From positions 28,107,659 through 28,171,658 of the forward strand of contig CM060909.1 of assembly GCA_030737875.1 (NCBI GenBank): a stretch of DNA of 64,000 nucleotides, written 5' to 3'. A model generated the notes under the pieces. The model was given only the letters and a program-made list of their open reading frames with translations, searched no databases and was not told the origin of the DNA. Shown one piece after another: positions 33,000-45,401 of this stretch. How positions within the stretch are numbered: position 1 is the first letter of the stretch; every line of letters starts with the position of its first letter. The stretch is from Allium sativum. Its lineage: Eukaryota > Streptophyta > Magnoliopsida > Asparagales > Amaryllidaceae. Position numbers and translations under genes: made by a program.

Positions 33000-33994
33000 T
33001 ATGATCTTGAGATCATACATAATTTATATCAAAAAGAGTATTTTAGTTTAGTTAAGGAGGTTTGGAGGAAAACTAAATATGAAAATCCCATGTTTATTTT
33101 GTGGAAAAAATTGAGAGCTATCAAACAAACTCTCAATATATGGTTTAGAAATAAGCATGGTAAAAGGAATAAGATGTCTGAGTAATTGAGAAGAAGGCGG
33201 GAAGAGATATAAAATAAAATGCTAGAAAGTCCCCTTAATCCCCATTATGCTCAAGAGGAGACAGAATACAATAAAAATTATCTTAATGCACTGATCATTG
33301 AAAGCAAAATGACAAGGCAAAAAGCAAGACTTCAATAGGAGAAAGAACGAGATAGAAACACAGCCTACTTTCGTGCAGCACTCAAAGTAAAATATACACA
33401 AAGCAACATCACTTGAATTGTTGATAAAGTTGGTCAGACTCAGACCATCCCCCATACCATAAACATTGTTTTCATCAACTACTTTAAGGATCTGCTGGGA
33501 AATGCTGAGAATTTTATCCCTAAAATTGATGACATAGACCCCTTGATTCTGCCATAAATTAGCTTGGATAATAAAATCATGTTATCTAAAGAAGTTACTG
33601 AAGAGGAAATAAAGAAAGCCTTTCTTATCTTAAATAAAGACTCATGTGGTGGACCTGATGATTTCAATGCCCACTTCTATCAAATCTTATGGAGTACTAC
33701 AGGACCAAATGTAATAAAAGTAGTGAAGCGCTTCTTTAAAAGATCCAGGATGGAGAACACATATAACAACACCATATTTCCCTTATCCCAAAAGGTAAGA
33801 ATCTCGATGAGGTGAGCTTGATTAGACCCATCTCATGCTGCAATGCTATTTACAAAGGTATCTTTAAAATCATTGCTACAATATTAAAGATTTCCCTCCC
33901 CTTAATTATTTCCAATAATCAAGTTGTTATCTTATCTTGAAGAAACGTCCTAGACAATATTATATTATCTCATGAATTTATGAATGGTTACAAT
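33000..33994 (+). mobile_element. LINE segment 1 (ORF2, upstream of RT)
   Basis: A non-LTR retrotransposon ORF2 in pieces. FSLVKEVWRK and LWKKLRAIKQTLNIWF match the linker between endonuclease and RT. Further on, NKDSCGGPDDFNAHFYQ corresponds to the conserved D-K-x-P-G-P-D-G-F block before RT, and PISCCNAIYKGIFKIIA to RT motif 0/1. Many stops and frame changes are present. The 5' part with the endonuclease is missing, as is usual for truncated LINE copies. A GT-rich tract precedes the truncation point, so the exact start is uncertain. The TRIM-like element splits the copy at 33994. Confidence 0.8.
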
Positions 33995-34273
33995 TGTTAG
34001 AATTTGATCAAGAGAGAAGAGAGAGATTAAATGGTAAAACATAAAAGACTACATTATTATTTCTTTATTGATTAATTATTACAAAAGATACCTTTTTACG
34101 TTGTCAATCCTTGCCTCTATTATACATAGTTTATCCTTATCTAAAAGAACATTCTAGATAGCATATTCCAGAGTATATTTGGGTCTATTATAATAAATAA
34201 TTCAATACCAAGTATAAACCCATAGTAATACAATCAAATAAATGCAACATATCTTCTAGCATATTCTCTAACA
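33995..34273 (-). repeat. TRIM 3' LTR
   Basis: 279-bp LTR with TG...CA termini; partner at 35466-35744. Confidence 0.92.
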
Positions 34274-34282
34274 TCCCCCCTC

Positions 34283-34311
34283 AAACTCACGATGCGAAAA
34301 ATCGTGAGTTT
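34283..34311. repeat. perfect 11-bp hairpin next to the PPT
   Basis: AAACTCACGAT pairs perfectly with ATCGTGAGTTT across a 7-nt loop (GCGAAAA). It begins nine bases inside the 3' LTR and overlaps the upstream part of the PPT. Confidence 0.85.
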
Positions 34312-35465
34312 GTCAAATAGAAGCTGCAAACTGGAGAGTAGCAAGATCGAGCAACCATTTCAATACTGGTAGAGAGTAACACCAAACACCAAGCATAAAA
34401 CATTCAACTACAACTCCAAACAACTCAATAACTCCAATCTAAAACTCTAAAACTACTTAACTATCTTCAATCTGATCGGTAAATGAAATACCTAAGCGGC
34501 CAAATGACAAAATTGGTCTCAGATGTGTTTGTATGTTTACATCACCAAAACATACAAAGAAAACAAAATAAACCAAAACGGCATGAGTTTGAATATGTTT
34601 GCATCCTCCAAACATATCAAACAAAAACAAAATGAAATCAATAGGGATGAATCAGCATATATTTGCATCGTCCAAACACACCTTACAATACCATCTACCA
34701 TCTTCAATCAACGTCAATTGCCCTCCTAATAAACAGGGTTACTGATACAGACATCAAATGAGCAACAAACAACTTCAAACTAATGTTACTCTCTAACAAC
34801 TCAATCAACCAACCGTCTCATGACAATACTTCAAAACGTCGACTAAACACCCATCCTTGGAGTCCATATCACCCACACAAATACCCCCATGCACGATCAT
34901 CTACAACAACATAATCATCGCGACTTACCTGCACCACAACCAAATCCAACGCACCATCCATCGAACCCTCCGCTACAAGTCTCACAAGACCTGACCAAAA
35001 AAAGCTACATCATCCACATCTGCCATCCCGAATTCCAATTCAACAAAACCCAAAACATGTTTTTTTTCTTTCTTTTCTTTTTTTCTTTTTTCTTTTCTTT
35101 TTCCTTTTTTTACCAAAATAAATAATAGATCTCAAAATTACAAACAATGTTCGTCTACTACAATCACCACCAACAAATAACAGATCTCAAACTCACCAAC
35201 AACAATCATCTATTATAATCACCACTAACAAGTAACAAATCTCAAAACTAACAAATAAAAAAGGCAGAATACAGTAAAATCAGTAAGAGGAAAATAAAAG
35301 ATAACAGACCCGCAAATAAATGAAAACTTTATCTAAACGCAAATAACAGATCTACGACATTAAGCGAAATAATTGAGGAGGCAGTGGAAAATTGGACGAA
35401 ATCCTTTTTATCTAGTTAACAACAACCCTCTCTCTATCTCTCTGTATAACCAAGCTCTGATACAA

Positions 35466-35744
35466 TGTTAGAATTTGATCAAGAGAGAAGAGGGAGATAA
35501 ATAATCAAACATAAAAGACTACATTATTATTGTTTTATTGATTGATTATTAAAAAAAATACCTTTTTACATTCTCAATCCTTGCCTCTATTTATACATAG
35601 TTTATCCTTATCTAAAAGAACATTCTAGATAGCATATTCTAGAGTATATTTGGGTATACTATAATAAATAACTCAATACCAAATATAAACCCAAATTAAT
35701 ACAATCAAATAAAGGCAACATATCTTCTAGCATATTCTCTAACA
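35466..35744 (-). repeat. TRIM 5' LTR
   Basis: 279-bp LTR next to the PBS; ACAAT follows at 35745-35749. Confidence 0.92.
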
Positions 35745-35749
35745 ACAAT

Positions 35750-37588
35750 AACACTTAAAACTCTCAATGGGCAATATTATTGCTGGACATCAAAAGGGCC
35801 TTTGATAGTTTACAATGGGATGCAATAGTTATAATCATGGGATACATGAACTTTCCTATTCCCATTATAACCTGGATTCATGAATGTATTTCAACATTTT
35901 ATTACTCAGTTATAATAAATGGAAACAACATTGGTTTTTTTAAAGGGGAACAAAAGGTTATGCAAGGGGATCCTCTTTCGTCCTACATGTTTTTAATTGT
36001 TATGGAGTTGCTTACCCAAGTGCTTAAAATCTTGGTTAGGCAAAAGCTATTCAAACTAAATCCTGAACGTAAAAACCCTCAAATAATCTCTCTAATGTTC
36101 GCTGATGATTTAGTTATATTTTGCAAACTGGAAATGCAAACCATTCGAGCTATTTTGCAATTCTACAAAATCACTGGGCCTAAGATTAACTTATTGAAAT
36201 CTGAATTTGTTATTGTCGGCTTAACTAGAGAGAAAATTGAGAGTATTGTTAATGTCACTGGGCCAAGGGAAAATCAGACTAAGACATATTTAGGATTACC
36301 TCTGATCACCTCTAGAATAACAACAAATCAATGCTTACCGCTTTATGAGGAAATCATTGCCAAGATAGAATGCTGGTCTAGAAGATTCCTAAGTCTTGCT
36401 CACAGAATTGCTTTAGTTAAGGCTGTGATATTTTCTATGCAAATTTATTGGGAAAAGGTTGTTCATCATCCCCCTGAAACTTGTTAAACTAGTGAGAACT
36501 GTGATGATGAGGTTTGTGTGGTAAGGTAATACTTCAAGCAAATACATCTTCCTGATCTCTTTCAAAACCATTGAAAAGCCTGTCAAGAAAGGTGGTCTAG
36601 ATATCCATAATATATTCAGCTGGAATATTGTCGCACATGCTAAGCACCTTGATAATTTTCTGACCAATAGATGCAGCATTTGAGTATAGTGGTCGAAGCT
36701 TCATATTCCCAAGAGAAATCACTTATGGGGTATGGATGTCTTCCAAAAATGCAGCTGGACATAGAGAAGCATCCTAAAAATAATGGAAGTATTTCTTCCT
36801 ATATTCAAATATAACTTGAACAACACTTATGAGGTGAACTTTTGGCGGGATCCTTGGCTTTACTACGGTGAATTTTTTTGGAGAAACTTCACATATCAAG
36901 TGCAAATATAAGTTAGGATTCCAACCTCTACCACAACCGGTAGCCTTTTCCACGGAAACGAGATAATCTTACCTGTCAACTCGAATCCAAGACAAAATGC
37001 CAAATGGAAATGGGTAAAAGAATACAAACTAAATTTGGATCACGCTGAGTTAGTTAGTTGGAAGAAGGAAGGAGGTAAATTCACTATAACAACAGCTTAC
37101 AACTTCATTACCAAGGCTGAAGAGCAAGGAAAGTGGAAATGGCATAAAAGATGCTGGAATAGAGATAATGGTACCAGGGAGAATTCACTACGTTAAAGAG
37201 TGCCCAATGATGCATTGCTTGCCAAAACAAAGCTTAGTGATAAAGGGATGAATATTTACATTAAATCCAAATATTGCGAGCAACAAGATGAATCAATACA
37301 ACATCTTTTCTTCAATTGTCAAGGCATTTAAAATATATGAGGTATGCTAATGTAGGGAATAGATGGGGGTAATGCCTCTACTACTATCACAGAGAATTGG
37401 GAACAACCATTCAAGGATATGGATACTAAGGATGACAAAAAAAGACTACTCTACTTTTTCCTAAAGAAATTTATTCAATGCATATGGAAAGAAATGTAAT
37501 GGTCTTCAATTCTGGGAAGAAGAAAGCTAATGTTTCCTTGATAAGATGGATCAACCATGAAATCTTCGAAGGACTAGGTAATACCATC
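35750..37588 (+). mobile_element. LINE segment 2 (RT core to zf-RVT)
   Basis: The best-preserved part of the LINE. The open frame 35780-36487 holds LDIKRAFDSLQWD (first catalytic Asp), QGDPLSSYMFLI, the catalytic FADDLVIF box, GPKINLLKSEF and TKTYLGLPLITS, the order of LINE RT. Downstream, in broken frames, the C-terminal zinc-binding domain is recognisable (NDALLAKTKLSDKGMNIY, then Cys residues and DESIQHLFFNC, about 37200-37330). It is bounded by the TRIM on the left and the Tat-like gypsy derivative on the right. Confidence 0.88.
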
Positions 37589-39083
37589 TGTTAACGATAT
37601 TTTTTGTTAACACCTTAGATAGGTCTACGGAAATGAACCTATGGAAAAAAGGGATTATTCAGTTCCTACTAGCTTGAGTTAGTTCACCGATTCCTAGATA
37701 CCAAGGTCTTAAGTCTGAAGATTAGTTAATGTTCCCTTAAGGGGCGAGTAACACGCTTCTGGAACTCGAGGACTAAGAGTTCCTTGGAATACGGATTTCC
37801 TAAGGACAACACAAGTGAGGAAGCTAAACAGCTTGCAAAAGGGTTGCCTAGGCTTGCTACAGGGTAGAAAGCTTGCGGAAGGGTATTCGATGATTTATAC
37901 TTGGGGAGAGGTTGGTGCGGGAAGGCTTATATCATGCGGAAAGCGCTAGATTGCCAAGAACCTAACGGCTTATATAAGGGTATTCTAGTAATCCAATAGC
38001 ATAGCAGAATACGTACGTATATATTGAAGAATAATATAGTATGCGGAAAAATTAAGAACACATAATTTATAGTGGTTCGGTTCGACTTGAACCTACGTCC
38101 ACTTAAAGGGGTTTGACGATTTTATTCATAGAGGAAGTTACATAAGAAATTCCCAAATTGATTTACAAATTAGGGTTTTCTTTCTAGAACATGAGAGAAA
38201 GAATAAGGAATGAGAATCTTCCCAAATGAGACCCCTACGGTCTTATTTATAGGATACTGGGTCCCCTTCTGTTGTGGAATCAACAGAAACCCTTTCTGGA
38301 TGTGAAAACAAAGTTTCGGCTGTTCTTGTGAACTTCGGTTCAGGCAAAAGGTTTCGACCGCCTTTCTTCCTATCAAATGTCTTCATGGATGCTTCTCTGC
38401 CTTCAGAATATTAATCTTGGACTCTCGTGAGTGGTTCCGGTGCTATACCTTCTGGTAGTTTAGTCTCAGAATTTGAGCTTGGCCTTGGTAGCTTTCAGTT
38501 TCAGGACCTCTAGTCTCAGTCTGCCTCTATACCTCTCAGTTTAAGCAATGGACTATGGAATCTTTGGTAGCAATAAAAGGTGCTAGTTTTGGCTTCTAGC
38601 TATGTATTCATCTTTAGTAATAAAGGTGTCTCTTTCCTCCTCCTGCTTATGTTTCAGATTATATGCTTTTGGTAATTCTTTCATTATTAGCTTCCAATAT
38701 CAGGCGTAGTGCTTCCGGAATTGCTACTCTGTGCCCCTTTTAGTTTCGAAAATATCATGCCGGTATCTTCTCTTTTTCATATCAATCTCGAGCTTTACTC
38801 CGTCATGATCCTTCGGAATCTTCAATACTACTTTCTACCTTCAACTGTCGGTATTGAACCGATATTGCTGTGTTCTGATTCTTCTTGGCTGCCAATATCT
38901 ACTTTCGGCTTTTACCCTTCGCTCTAAGGCTGTGTTGTTTGCTCTCGCACTTTGCTTCCAGTAACTCCTTAGATTCGCTCTTTTCTCCACAAACCTGGTT
39001 TCAATGTCTGAAATCCTTTTACCCTTTTGGCTTTAAAGCTTCCACTTCTTCATATTTGATTGGTACGAATTTTGGTATTAACA
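37589..39083 (-). repeat. gypsy-derivative 3' LTR
   Basis: 1495 bp; a minus-strand TATA candidate CTATAAATA at 38244-38252 is shared with the partner LTR. Confidence 0.9.
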
Positions 39084-39909
39084 GTTATCCCCCTAGTATG
39101 AAGAAGCTTTTGTTCTTTAGGACAAATTCTTGTGATTCCTGTACAGCTTGCCTGTCACTCAATAATTATCATAAAAATCTTTGTTATTAGTTCTGTATTT
39201 CCCAGAATATTAATGCGAGGTGGAACATGAAGTTTCCTAGTGGGAAGAATTTGAATATAACTTGCGAGTTATGAACCCTAGTGTGCAAAAGACTCTATGC
39301 ATTCAGGTGGAATTTTAAGATTTATGATTCAGCATTCTCCTAGCAATGTTGAATGAAGAACTCAGTATTATTATCTAAACATTCCTTTATCAAGCATTCA
39401 CTATTAGAAATGTGAAATGGCAAATCTAAAGGTTGTATTTGGATATTTGCATTAGGTAATTAGAAGCTCACTTTTAACAAGCATGACGTATTAATAAAAG
39501 TGATATTACTTACCCAATGTTCGAACCTTACGATGTGCTTAACATAATTTTGACCATAATTCATGGTAGCAAATATCATTGGTAAATGTGTTATAAGTTT
39601 AGAATACTCCCTATGCGAAGTGTTGTGAGATCATAATCCTTGTTGGAAAACTTCGGATGGTAGCTCTATAGTATCTATATGTGTTCTACGTTAAGAACTT
39701 TTATCTAGGAACAATATCGATATATTTGAACTTCATATGTGAATATGGTAGAAATAAATTAACATCCTATATGGACATAGGGAAATACCAAGGAATGAAA
39801 GTTCAAGGCTTAAACATGAGTTTATGCAACAGGAATTCGAAAACCTGAATGTGATAGGAAAATGAAAACTTATAAATAGAAAATCATATACTAGAAATTC
39901 CCATCTGTA

Positions 39910-40530
39910 ATTAGTAGAAACCCCGAGACTCATTCCTAGGTAGATAGGAAATCAGAAATCCCGAGACTTATACTCGGATAAATGTAAATCAGAAACTCTT
40001 ATAGAAACCCCAAGACTCATACTCAGGTAAGTAGAAACCATAAATCATATGGGAACCCCAAGACTCACACTTGGGTATGGATAAATCAATAATCATATAG
40101 AAATCCCAAGACTCATACTTGGTTTAAATAGAAATCGGGAAATCATAGCAAGCCGAGGCTCACGCTCAGGTAAATAGTAAGTCAGATATCATATCTGAAA
40201 ATAATAGAATCCCCAAGACTCATACTTGGGTAAATTGAAATCGGAAATCATGGCAACCTCGAGACACACTCGGGTAAGAGAAAATCGAAAAACATAAAGA
40301 AACCCCAAGACTCACACTTGGGTAAACTTAAACCAGAAATCATACAAAAAGCCCCAAGACTCATGCTTGAGTAAATATAAGTCAGAAATCATATGTAAAC
40401 CCCAAGATTCACACATCGATACGTGATAAGTCAAATTTTATATCTAAAAATAATAAAGACCCCAAGACTCACGCTTGGGTAAGAAGGAGATCATAAATCA
40501 TGGCAACGCCGAGACTCATACTCGGGTAAG
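39910..40530. repeat. tandem array of small hairpins, about 12-13 units
   Basis: Units of roughly 45-60 bp each contain a 5-6-bp stem, CCCAAG or CCGAG on the left and CTTGGG or CTCGG on the right, around a 7-nt loop ACTCAYR. Clear units are at 39961-39977, 40057-40075, 40105-40123, 40212-40230, 40304-40322, 40461-40479 and 40509-40525. Linkers carry GTAAATAGAAATC-like and AAATCATA-like sequence. The array lies in the 3' non-coding part of the gag-only gypsy derivative. Confidence 0.85.
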
Positions 40531-41019
40531 CATAAATCGAAGATCATGCAGAAATCGTTCACCAATTGGTTGTTACTGGAAAATGCCATAAGTGGAGTGT
40601 CTTAATAAGAGTATAAAGCAAACATTGAAAGTTTACTCAATAGCCATCTAATGAAAGCATCACAATGATCAAAGGAATGTGTATGTGCACAATGTTAATC
40701 AATCTAAATATTATTGTAGATGACCAAGCAACCATAAGTTATTTCGGGTTCCTCGGAAGTTTACTTAGAGGAACCACACAAGTGAAAGAGTCATAGATAT
40801 ACCAAGGGATAACCCCTCGGACGCATATGTAGAGGACTACTTTCGAAATAAATTAATCATGTCCAAAGTTAATTAGTCGTTTGGCGGATGTTCCTCTCAT
40901 CTTTCTAGTCATTGGGTATCTAACATCTAGTCTTATTCCTAACCCATAGGATATGCAAATGAATGAATGCTCTCTAAGAGAGTAACACTGGTCCCTTTTT
41001 GTGGAAAGATGTAGGAATT

Positions 41020-41440
41020 ACTAGCCCCACTTAGGGGGTACTGTAATTTGTAGGGGGTGTTAGCCTCACTTAGGAGGCGACTCCACAAGGTGGAGATGTA
41101 ACTTGGTTTGTTAGCCCCACTTAGGAGGCAACTCAATTGGATGGAGAAGTAACTTTGTTAGCCCCACTTAGGAGGAAACTCCACTAGGTGGAGATGTAAC
41201 TTTGTGGCTACTCTTCTTGGAAGCTTTATTTGTCGCTTCTCTTCTGAAGGCTTTGTTTGACGCTCCTCTTCTGGGAGGTTGTGTTTGTTGTTGCTCCTTT
41301 CTCTGGTGGCTTTGTTTTGATGTAGTTTCTCCCTCTGGAAGCTTTATTTTGATGTAGCTTCTCCCTTTGGAAGCTTTATTTGTTGTGCCTTTTCTTCTAA
41401 AGGCTTTATTGATTTGTCCTTCCCCCAGAAGGATTTAGGG
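41020..41440. repeat. second tandem-repeat zone
   Basis: Four units of about 55-70 bp carry TTAGCCCCACTTAGGAGG, an AACTCCAC...GTGGAG small inverted repeat and GATGTAACTTTG (41020-41205). They are followed by shorter degenerate repeats of a CTTCTGGAAGCTTTATTTG type to about 41440. Confidence 0.75.
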
Positions 41441-41929
41441 GTCGTATGTTCTACACCTTTCATAGAAGCATTTGTACATCTCAGTATAACATGTTTGATA
41501 AAGATAGCTTATGGAATTTTAAAATATAGGAGATAAGATTATGAGAAATATCATTTAAGTCAAGCGACAATTGGCATTTGATCGTTTCTTCGTTGCATAT
41601 TCCCATGGGTAGCTTCCGTCAAAGCTTCCCCTCGATTGACAACTTTTTTGTACACTTGTTCATGCATCGCGTTCTTTCAGTGCTCCTATTTGAGTTTTCA
41701 TTCCCTTCCGTAGGACAAGACATAAGCAGAACGTGCTCCCTTTGAGCTCATGTTGCACTCATAAGCCTGGACAAGGTTTGGTTTTTACCTGTAATAGCAC
41801 TCGAACTTACAATAATGTTTTTTTGATCATATGTAAAAATTGGACAAAGTTAAGCGAATAATAAAAGCAATCATTTAAGAAAGGAGGATTATTATTAAGT
41901 TCTCATTCCCACGTTGCGTTGCTTCTGAC

Positions 41930-42920
41930 CCGCTCTCCTACTAGTCTTACTTCAAAATTCTTAATTAGGCTTTCTTTTCCTTTTGACTTGATTTCTCTTT
42001 ATCAAACTCCAACAATGTATGGTTTTGTGTCTTGTGATAAGAGCAATAATCTTTCTTTTTGTTCGATTTTGTAAAAAATTCTGCAAGGGGATTGGAACCA
42101 AGCCCTTCTTCCTTCTGTTCTTGCATCAAACTTTCCTTGCATCAAGTATTTCTTTCATAAGAATGAATTTATCAGCTCCGGAATACAAACCGTTCAAGCT
42201 TTCACATTCATTAAATATAAGCTCCTTCCAAAAAGGAGATGGTACAAGCAACCCCGATCGCACAGCTCTTAGCTTCTCTCTATCCGTTGCCCTTTTCTCT
42301 TTGAGCGACTTACCGTGGAACCATTTTAGATAGCAATTAAGAGACTCCTCTGGACCCTGTTTGATTTTAGCTAAATCGTAAATGCTATTTGTCGAACCCT
42401 TTTGCATGTGGAATTGTGTGTTGAATGCGGAGGACAATTGCTTCCAAGTTGCCATGTTCGGACTATGATAATGCCGGCACCATCTAAGGGCTCTTCCATG
42501 AAGAGCTGTCACGAAGACCTTGCAACGAAGGGCTTCAGAGGCGTTATATGTATCCATATAATTCTCGAAAATGTCAAGGTATTCTTTGGGGTCAGTATTC
42601 CCATCATATGCAAATTTGTTTTCTTTATACCAGACAGAACCTTTACCATCATTATCTTTTTGGAGAAGGGGATCCCTTGCCACTTCCTATCTTCTATCCA
42701 TGTTAGGGTCGTGTCTTCTTCTGAATTGACCACCTCTTTTAATGCTTGGTTGTTTCTCCCCGAAATTGGATTACTCTGTAGATTCGATGAAGAATCAGTT
42801 TGGTTATAAAGTTCCAGAGGTGTCGTTATTCTAGATTCTGCTTCATAGGGTTCTTCTTTAGAGGATCTTCGGATCGAGTCTACTTCAACTAATCTTCTAA
42901 TTGTATCAATTTTCATAGCC
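41930..42920 (-). pseudogene. gag of the Tat/Athila-like gypsy derivative
   Basis: Capsid-type protein. The open frame 42683-42126 has the retrotransposon gag core: FAYDGNTDPKEYLDIFENYM, LRCKVFVTALHGRALRWCRH, WKQLSSAFNTQF, then IKQGPEESLNCYLKWFHG. Upstream sequence (ALKEVVNSEEDTTLTW, about 42700-42745) is in another frame, so there is a frameshift near 42680. Downstream in broken frame, DYCSYHKTQNHTLLEF at about 42010-42060 matches the C-H-H-C-like block that ends gag in this branch (the final Cys is Phe here). The hAT MITE at 42926 interrupts the region just upstream. Confidence 0.75.
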
Positions 42921-42925
42921 AAGTG

Positions 42926-43594
42926 TAGGGCTGTTATGGTAATGGTAAATTTTACCAGTACCATACCAATACCAAGTAATTGGTAAAAAAAAAATGAGCC
43001 ATTTTGGTTACCAATGTTATCGGTATGGTAACTGTGAATTTACCATTGTTAACGGTAAATATAGCGGTAAAGAAAAGTCAAAACCAGTGATAACGGTAAA
43101 TTTACCAATCATATTAAATTTATTATTCACTATTAGATCAAACCTTAATCATAGACACTTTTAACGATACGTCGTGGTTTTTAAGAAGATTTTGTAGTAT
43201 TATTTATGATGATGATTCTTTTAAGTTTTACAAAGCTCAAAGTTTGAGATTATAAATGTTATTATCTCATATTATTGTAAATAAGCTGTGATGTATTAAG
43301 AAATACTTAGATGTCAACTAAAACATGTCGTAATGCTGATATAAATATCATACAGTAATAATAAAAAACAAGATAATTGTTTTTTTTATAAATTTTAGGG
43401 CAACAAAATATGAATGTTTGTTGTACTGGTAAATTTCCCATTACCAGCCAACGATATACCCGTTATCGGTATACCAGTGAATATTTTACCATTGGTAACG
43501 GTATTATCAGTAGCTATTTTTGACTTACCAGTAGTACTGGTACGGTAATGATTCTCATGCATCGGTAGACGTTACCATTACCATAACAGCCCTA
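42926..43594. mobile_element. hAT-type MITE, 669 bp
   Basis: Inverted termini TAGGGCTGTTATGG and CCATAACAGCCCTA match perfectly over 14 bp. The 8-bp target duplication GCCAAGTG lies at 42918-42925 and 43595-43602. The interior has no ORF and is full of short GGTAAATTTACC / TACCGGTAA-type dyads. The 8-bp duplication and TAGGG-type terminus are hAT hallmarks. Confidence 0.92.
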
Positions 43595-43602
43595 GCCAAG
43601 TG

Positions 43603-43920
43603 TAGTATTTCCAACTCATCTTTTGTTAAAGTTGAAGCTTCTATAATTTCTAGTTTCGCTAAGTTGATGTTGTTCTCAGGGACAGATGACGTGTGGGATC
43701 TTTTTTTACCACTCCTTACCGATTGAATCATGCTTTAATTGATTTTTAGAGTACTTGGTATTCAAAAGCTCCTTTCCGAGACTCTTCGCTTTTAATCTTA
43801 CTTCTTCAAAGCCAAGTCCAGCCGAGGCGGAACAACACAGTTAGGAATGTGGCAATGTCATCCAAAAAGTTAAAGGTAAGAATCGGGACGGAGGTTCAAG
43901 CCCTCTTTCTAGTGCCAAAA
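43603..43920 (-). other. 5' leader of the gypsy derivative with PBS candidate
   Basis: Non-coding. The minus strand reads TTTTGGCACTAGAAAGAGGG immediately inside the 5' LTR. I cannot assign the priming tRNA. Confidence 0.5.
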
Positions 43921-45396
43921 TGTTAACGATATATTTCGGTTAACACCGGAGATAGGTCTATGGAAATGAACCTATGGGAAAAAAGGATTATTCAATTCCT
44001 ACTAGCTTGAGTTAGTTCACTGATTCCTAGATATCTAGGTCTTAAATCCGAAGATTAGTTACTCTTCTCTCAAGGGGCGAGTATCACGCTTCAGCAACTC
44101 GAGGACCAACAGTTACCTTGGGATTGGGGTTTCCTAAGCACAACAAAAGTGAGGAAGCTAAACAACTTGCAAAAGTTCGCCTAGGCTTGCTACAAGGTAT
44201 TCGATGATTTAAGACTTGGGGAGAGGTTGGTGTAGAAAGACTTATATCGTGAGGAAAGCGTCAGGTTGCCACGAACCTAACGGCTTATGTAAGGGTGTTC
44301 TGGTAATCCAATAGCATAGCAAAATACGTACGGAAATATATTGAAGAATAATATAGTATGCAGAAAAATTAAGAACACGCAATTTATAGTGGTTCGGTTC
44401 GACTTGACCCTACGTCCACTTTAAGAGCTTTGATGATTTTATTCATAGAGAAAGTTACAAAAGAAATCCCCAAATTGATTCACAAATTAGGGTTTGCTCT
44501 CTAGAACATGAGAGAAAGAATGAGAATCTTCCTAAAATGAGACCCCTGGGGTCTTATTTATAGGCATATTGGGTCGCCTTATGTTGAGGACTCAACAGAT
44601 CCCTTTTTAGATGCAGAAACAATGTTTCGGTCATTCTTGTGAACTTCGGTTTTGGCAGAAAGGTTTTGGCCACCTTTCTTCCTATCAAATGTCTTCATGG
44701 ATGCTTCTTTGCCATCGGAATATCAATCTTGGACTCTCAGAAGTGGTTCTGGTGCCATATCTTCCTGTAGTTTGGTCTCGGAATTTGAGCTTGGCTTTGG
44801 TGGCTTTTTGTTTTGGGACCTTTGGTCTCGGTCTGCCTCTATACCTCTCGGTTTAAGCAATGGATTATGGAATCTTTTGTAGCGGTAAAGGTTGCCGGTT
44901 TTGGCTTCTAGAGTATGGATTCGTCTTTAGTTATAAAGGTAGGCTCTTTCCTCCTCCTGCTTATGTTTCAGATTATATGCTTTCGGTAATTCTTTCGTCA
45001 CTAGCTTCCGGTATCAGGCGTAATGCTTCTGGAATTGCTACTCTGTGCCCCTTTTAGTGTCGGCAATATCTTGCTGGTATCTTCTTTTTTTCATATCGAT
45101 CTTGAACTTTCCTCTGTCATGATCTTTTGGAATCTTCAATACTACTTTCTACCTTCAACTGTCGGTATTGAACCGACATTGTTGTGTTCTGATTCTTCTT
45201 AGCTGTCGGTATCTACTTTCGGCTTTTCCCATTTCCCTGCGGCTTTGTTATTGTCTCTTGGACTTTGCTTCCGGTAACTCTTTAGATTCGCTCTTTTCTC
45301 CACAAACCTAGTTTCGATGTCCAAAATCCTTTTACCCTTTCGGTTTTAAAGCTTCTGCTTCTTCATATTTAATTGGTACGAATTTTGGTGTTAACA
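43921..45396 (-). repeat. gypsy-derivative 5' LTR
   Basis: 1476 bp, TGTTAACGAT...GTTAACA. The TATA candidate CTATAAATA is at 44555-44563 (minus). ORFs inside on the plus strand are incidental. Confidence 0.9.
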
Positions 45397-45401
45397 CCAG
45401 C

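Larger units (their letters stand above)
33995..35744 (-). mobile_element. non-coding LTR retrotransposon (TRIM/LARD-like), 1.75 kb
   Basis: Two LTRs of 279 bp each (33995-34273 and 35466-35744) begin TGTTAGAATT and end TCTCTAACA. They flank a 1192-bp interior without gag or pol. ACAAT target duplications lie at 33990-33994 and 35745-35749. The PBS (35454-35465, minus: TTGTATCAGAGC) and PPT (34274-34290, minus: TTTGAGGGGGGA at its core) give minus orientation. It must use proteins from another element. The interior holds a long T/C-rich run (about 35059-35112) and a perfect hairpin next to the PPT. The insertion splits the LINE RT frame. Confidence 0.92.
37589..45396 (-). mobile_element. Ty3/gypsy derivative with gag but no pol (Tat/Athila-like LARD)
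   Basis: LTRs at 37589-39083 and 43921-45396 begin TGTTAACGATAT and end TTAACA. Flanks CCATC (37584-37588) and CCAGC (45397-45401) match in four of five bases, a decayed target duplication. Orientation is minus by the gag frame, by a PPT-like TAGGGGGATAAC next to 39084, and by a primer-site candidate TGGCACTAGAAAG next to 43920. The 4.8-kb interior has gag, no readable protease, RT or integrase, and two tandem-repeat zones between gag and the 3' LTR. Tandem arrays in that position are known from the Tat/Ogre branch, which supports but does not prove the assignment. It interrupts the LINE and is itself interrupted by a hAT MITE. Confidence 0.85.

Noticed and set aside
38709..39190. ORFs within the gypsy-derivative 3' LTR
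   Set aside because: They lie inside an LTR, antisense to the element, and the partner LTR does not keep the frames.
39910..40530. CRISPR array
   Set aside because: Units and spacers are both degenerate repeats within an LTR element of a plant genome; no unique spacers and no cas genes.
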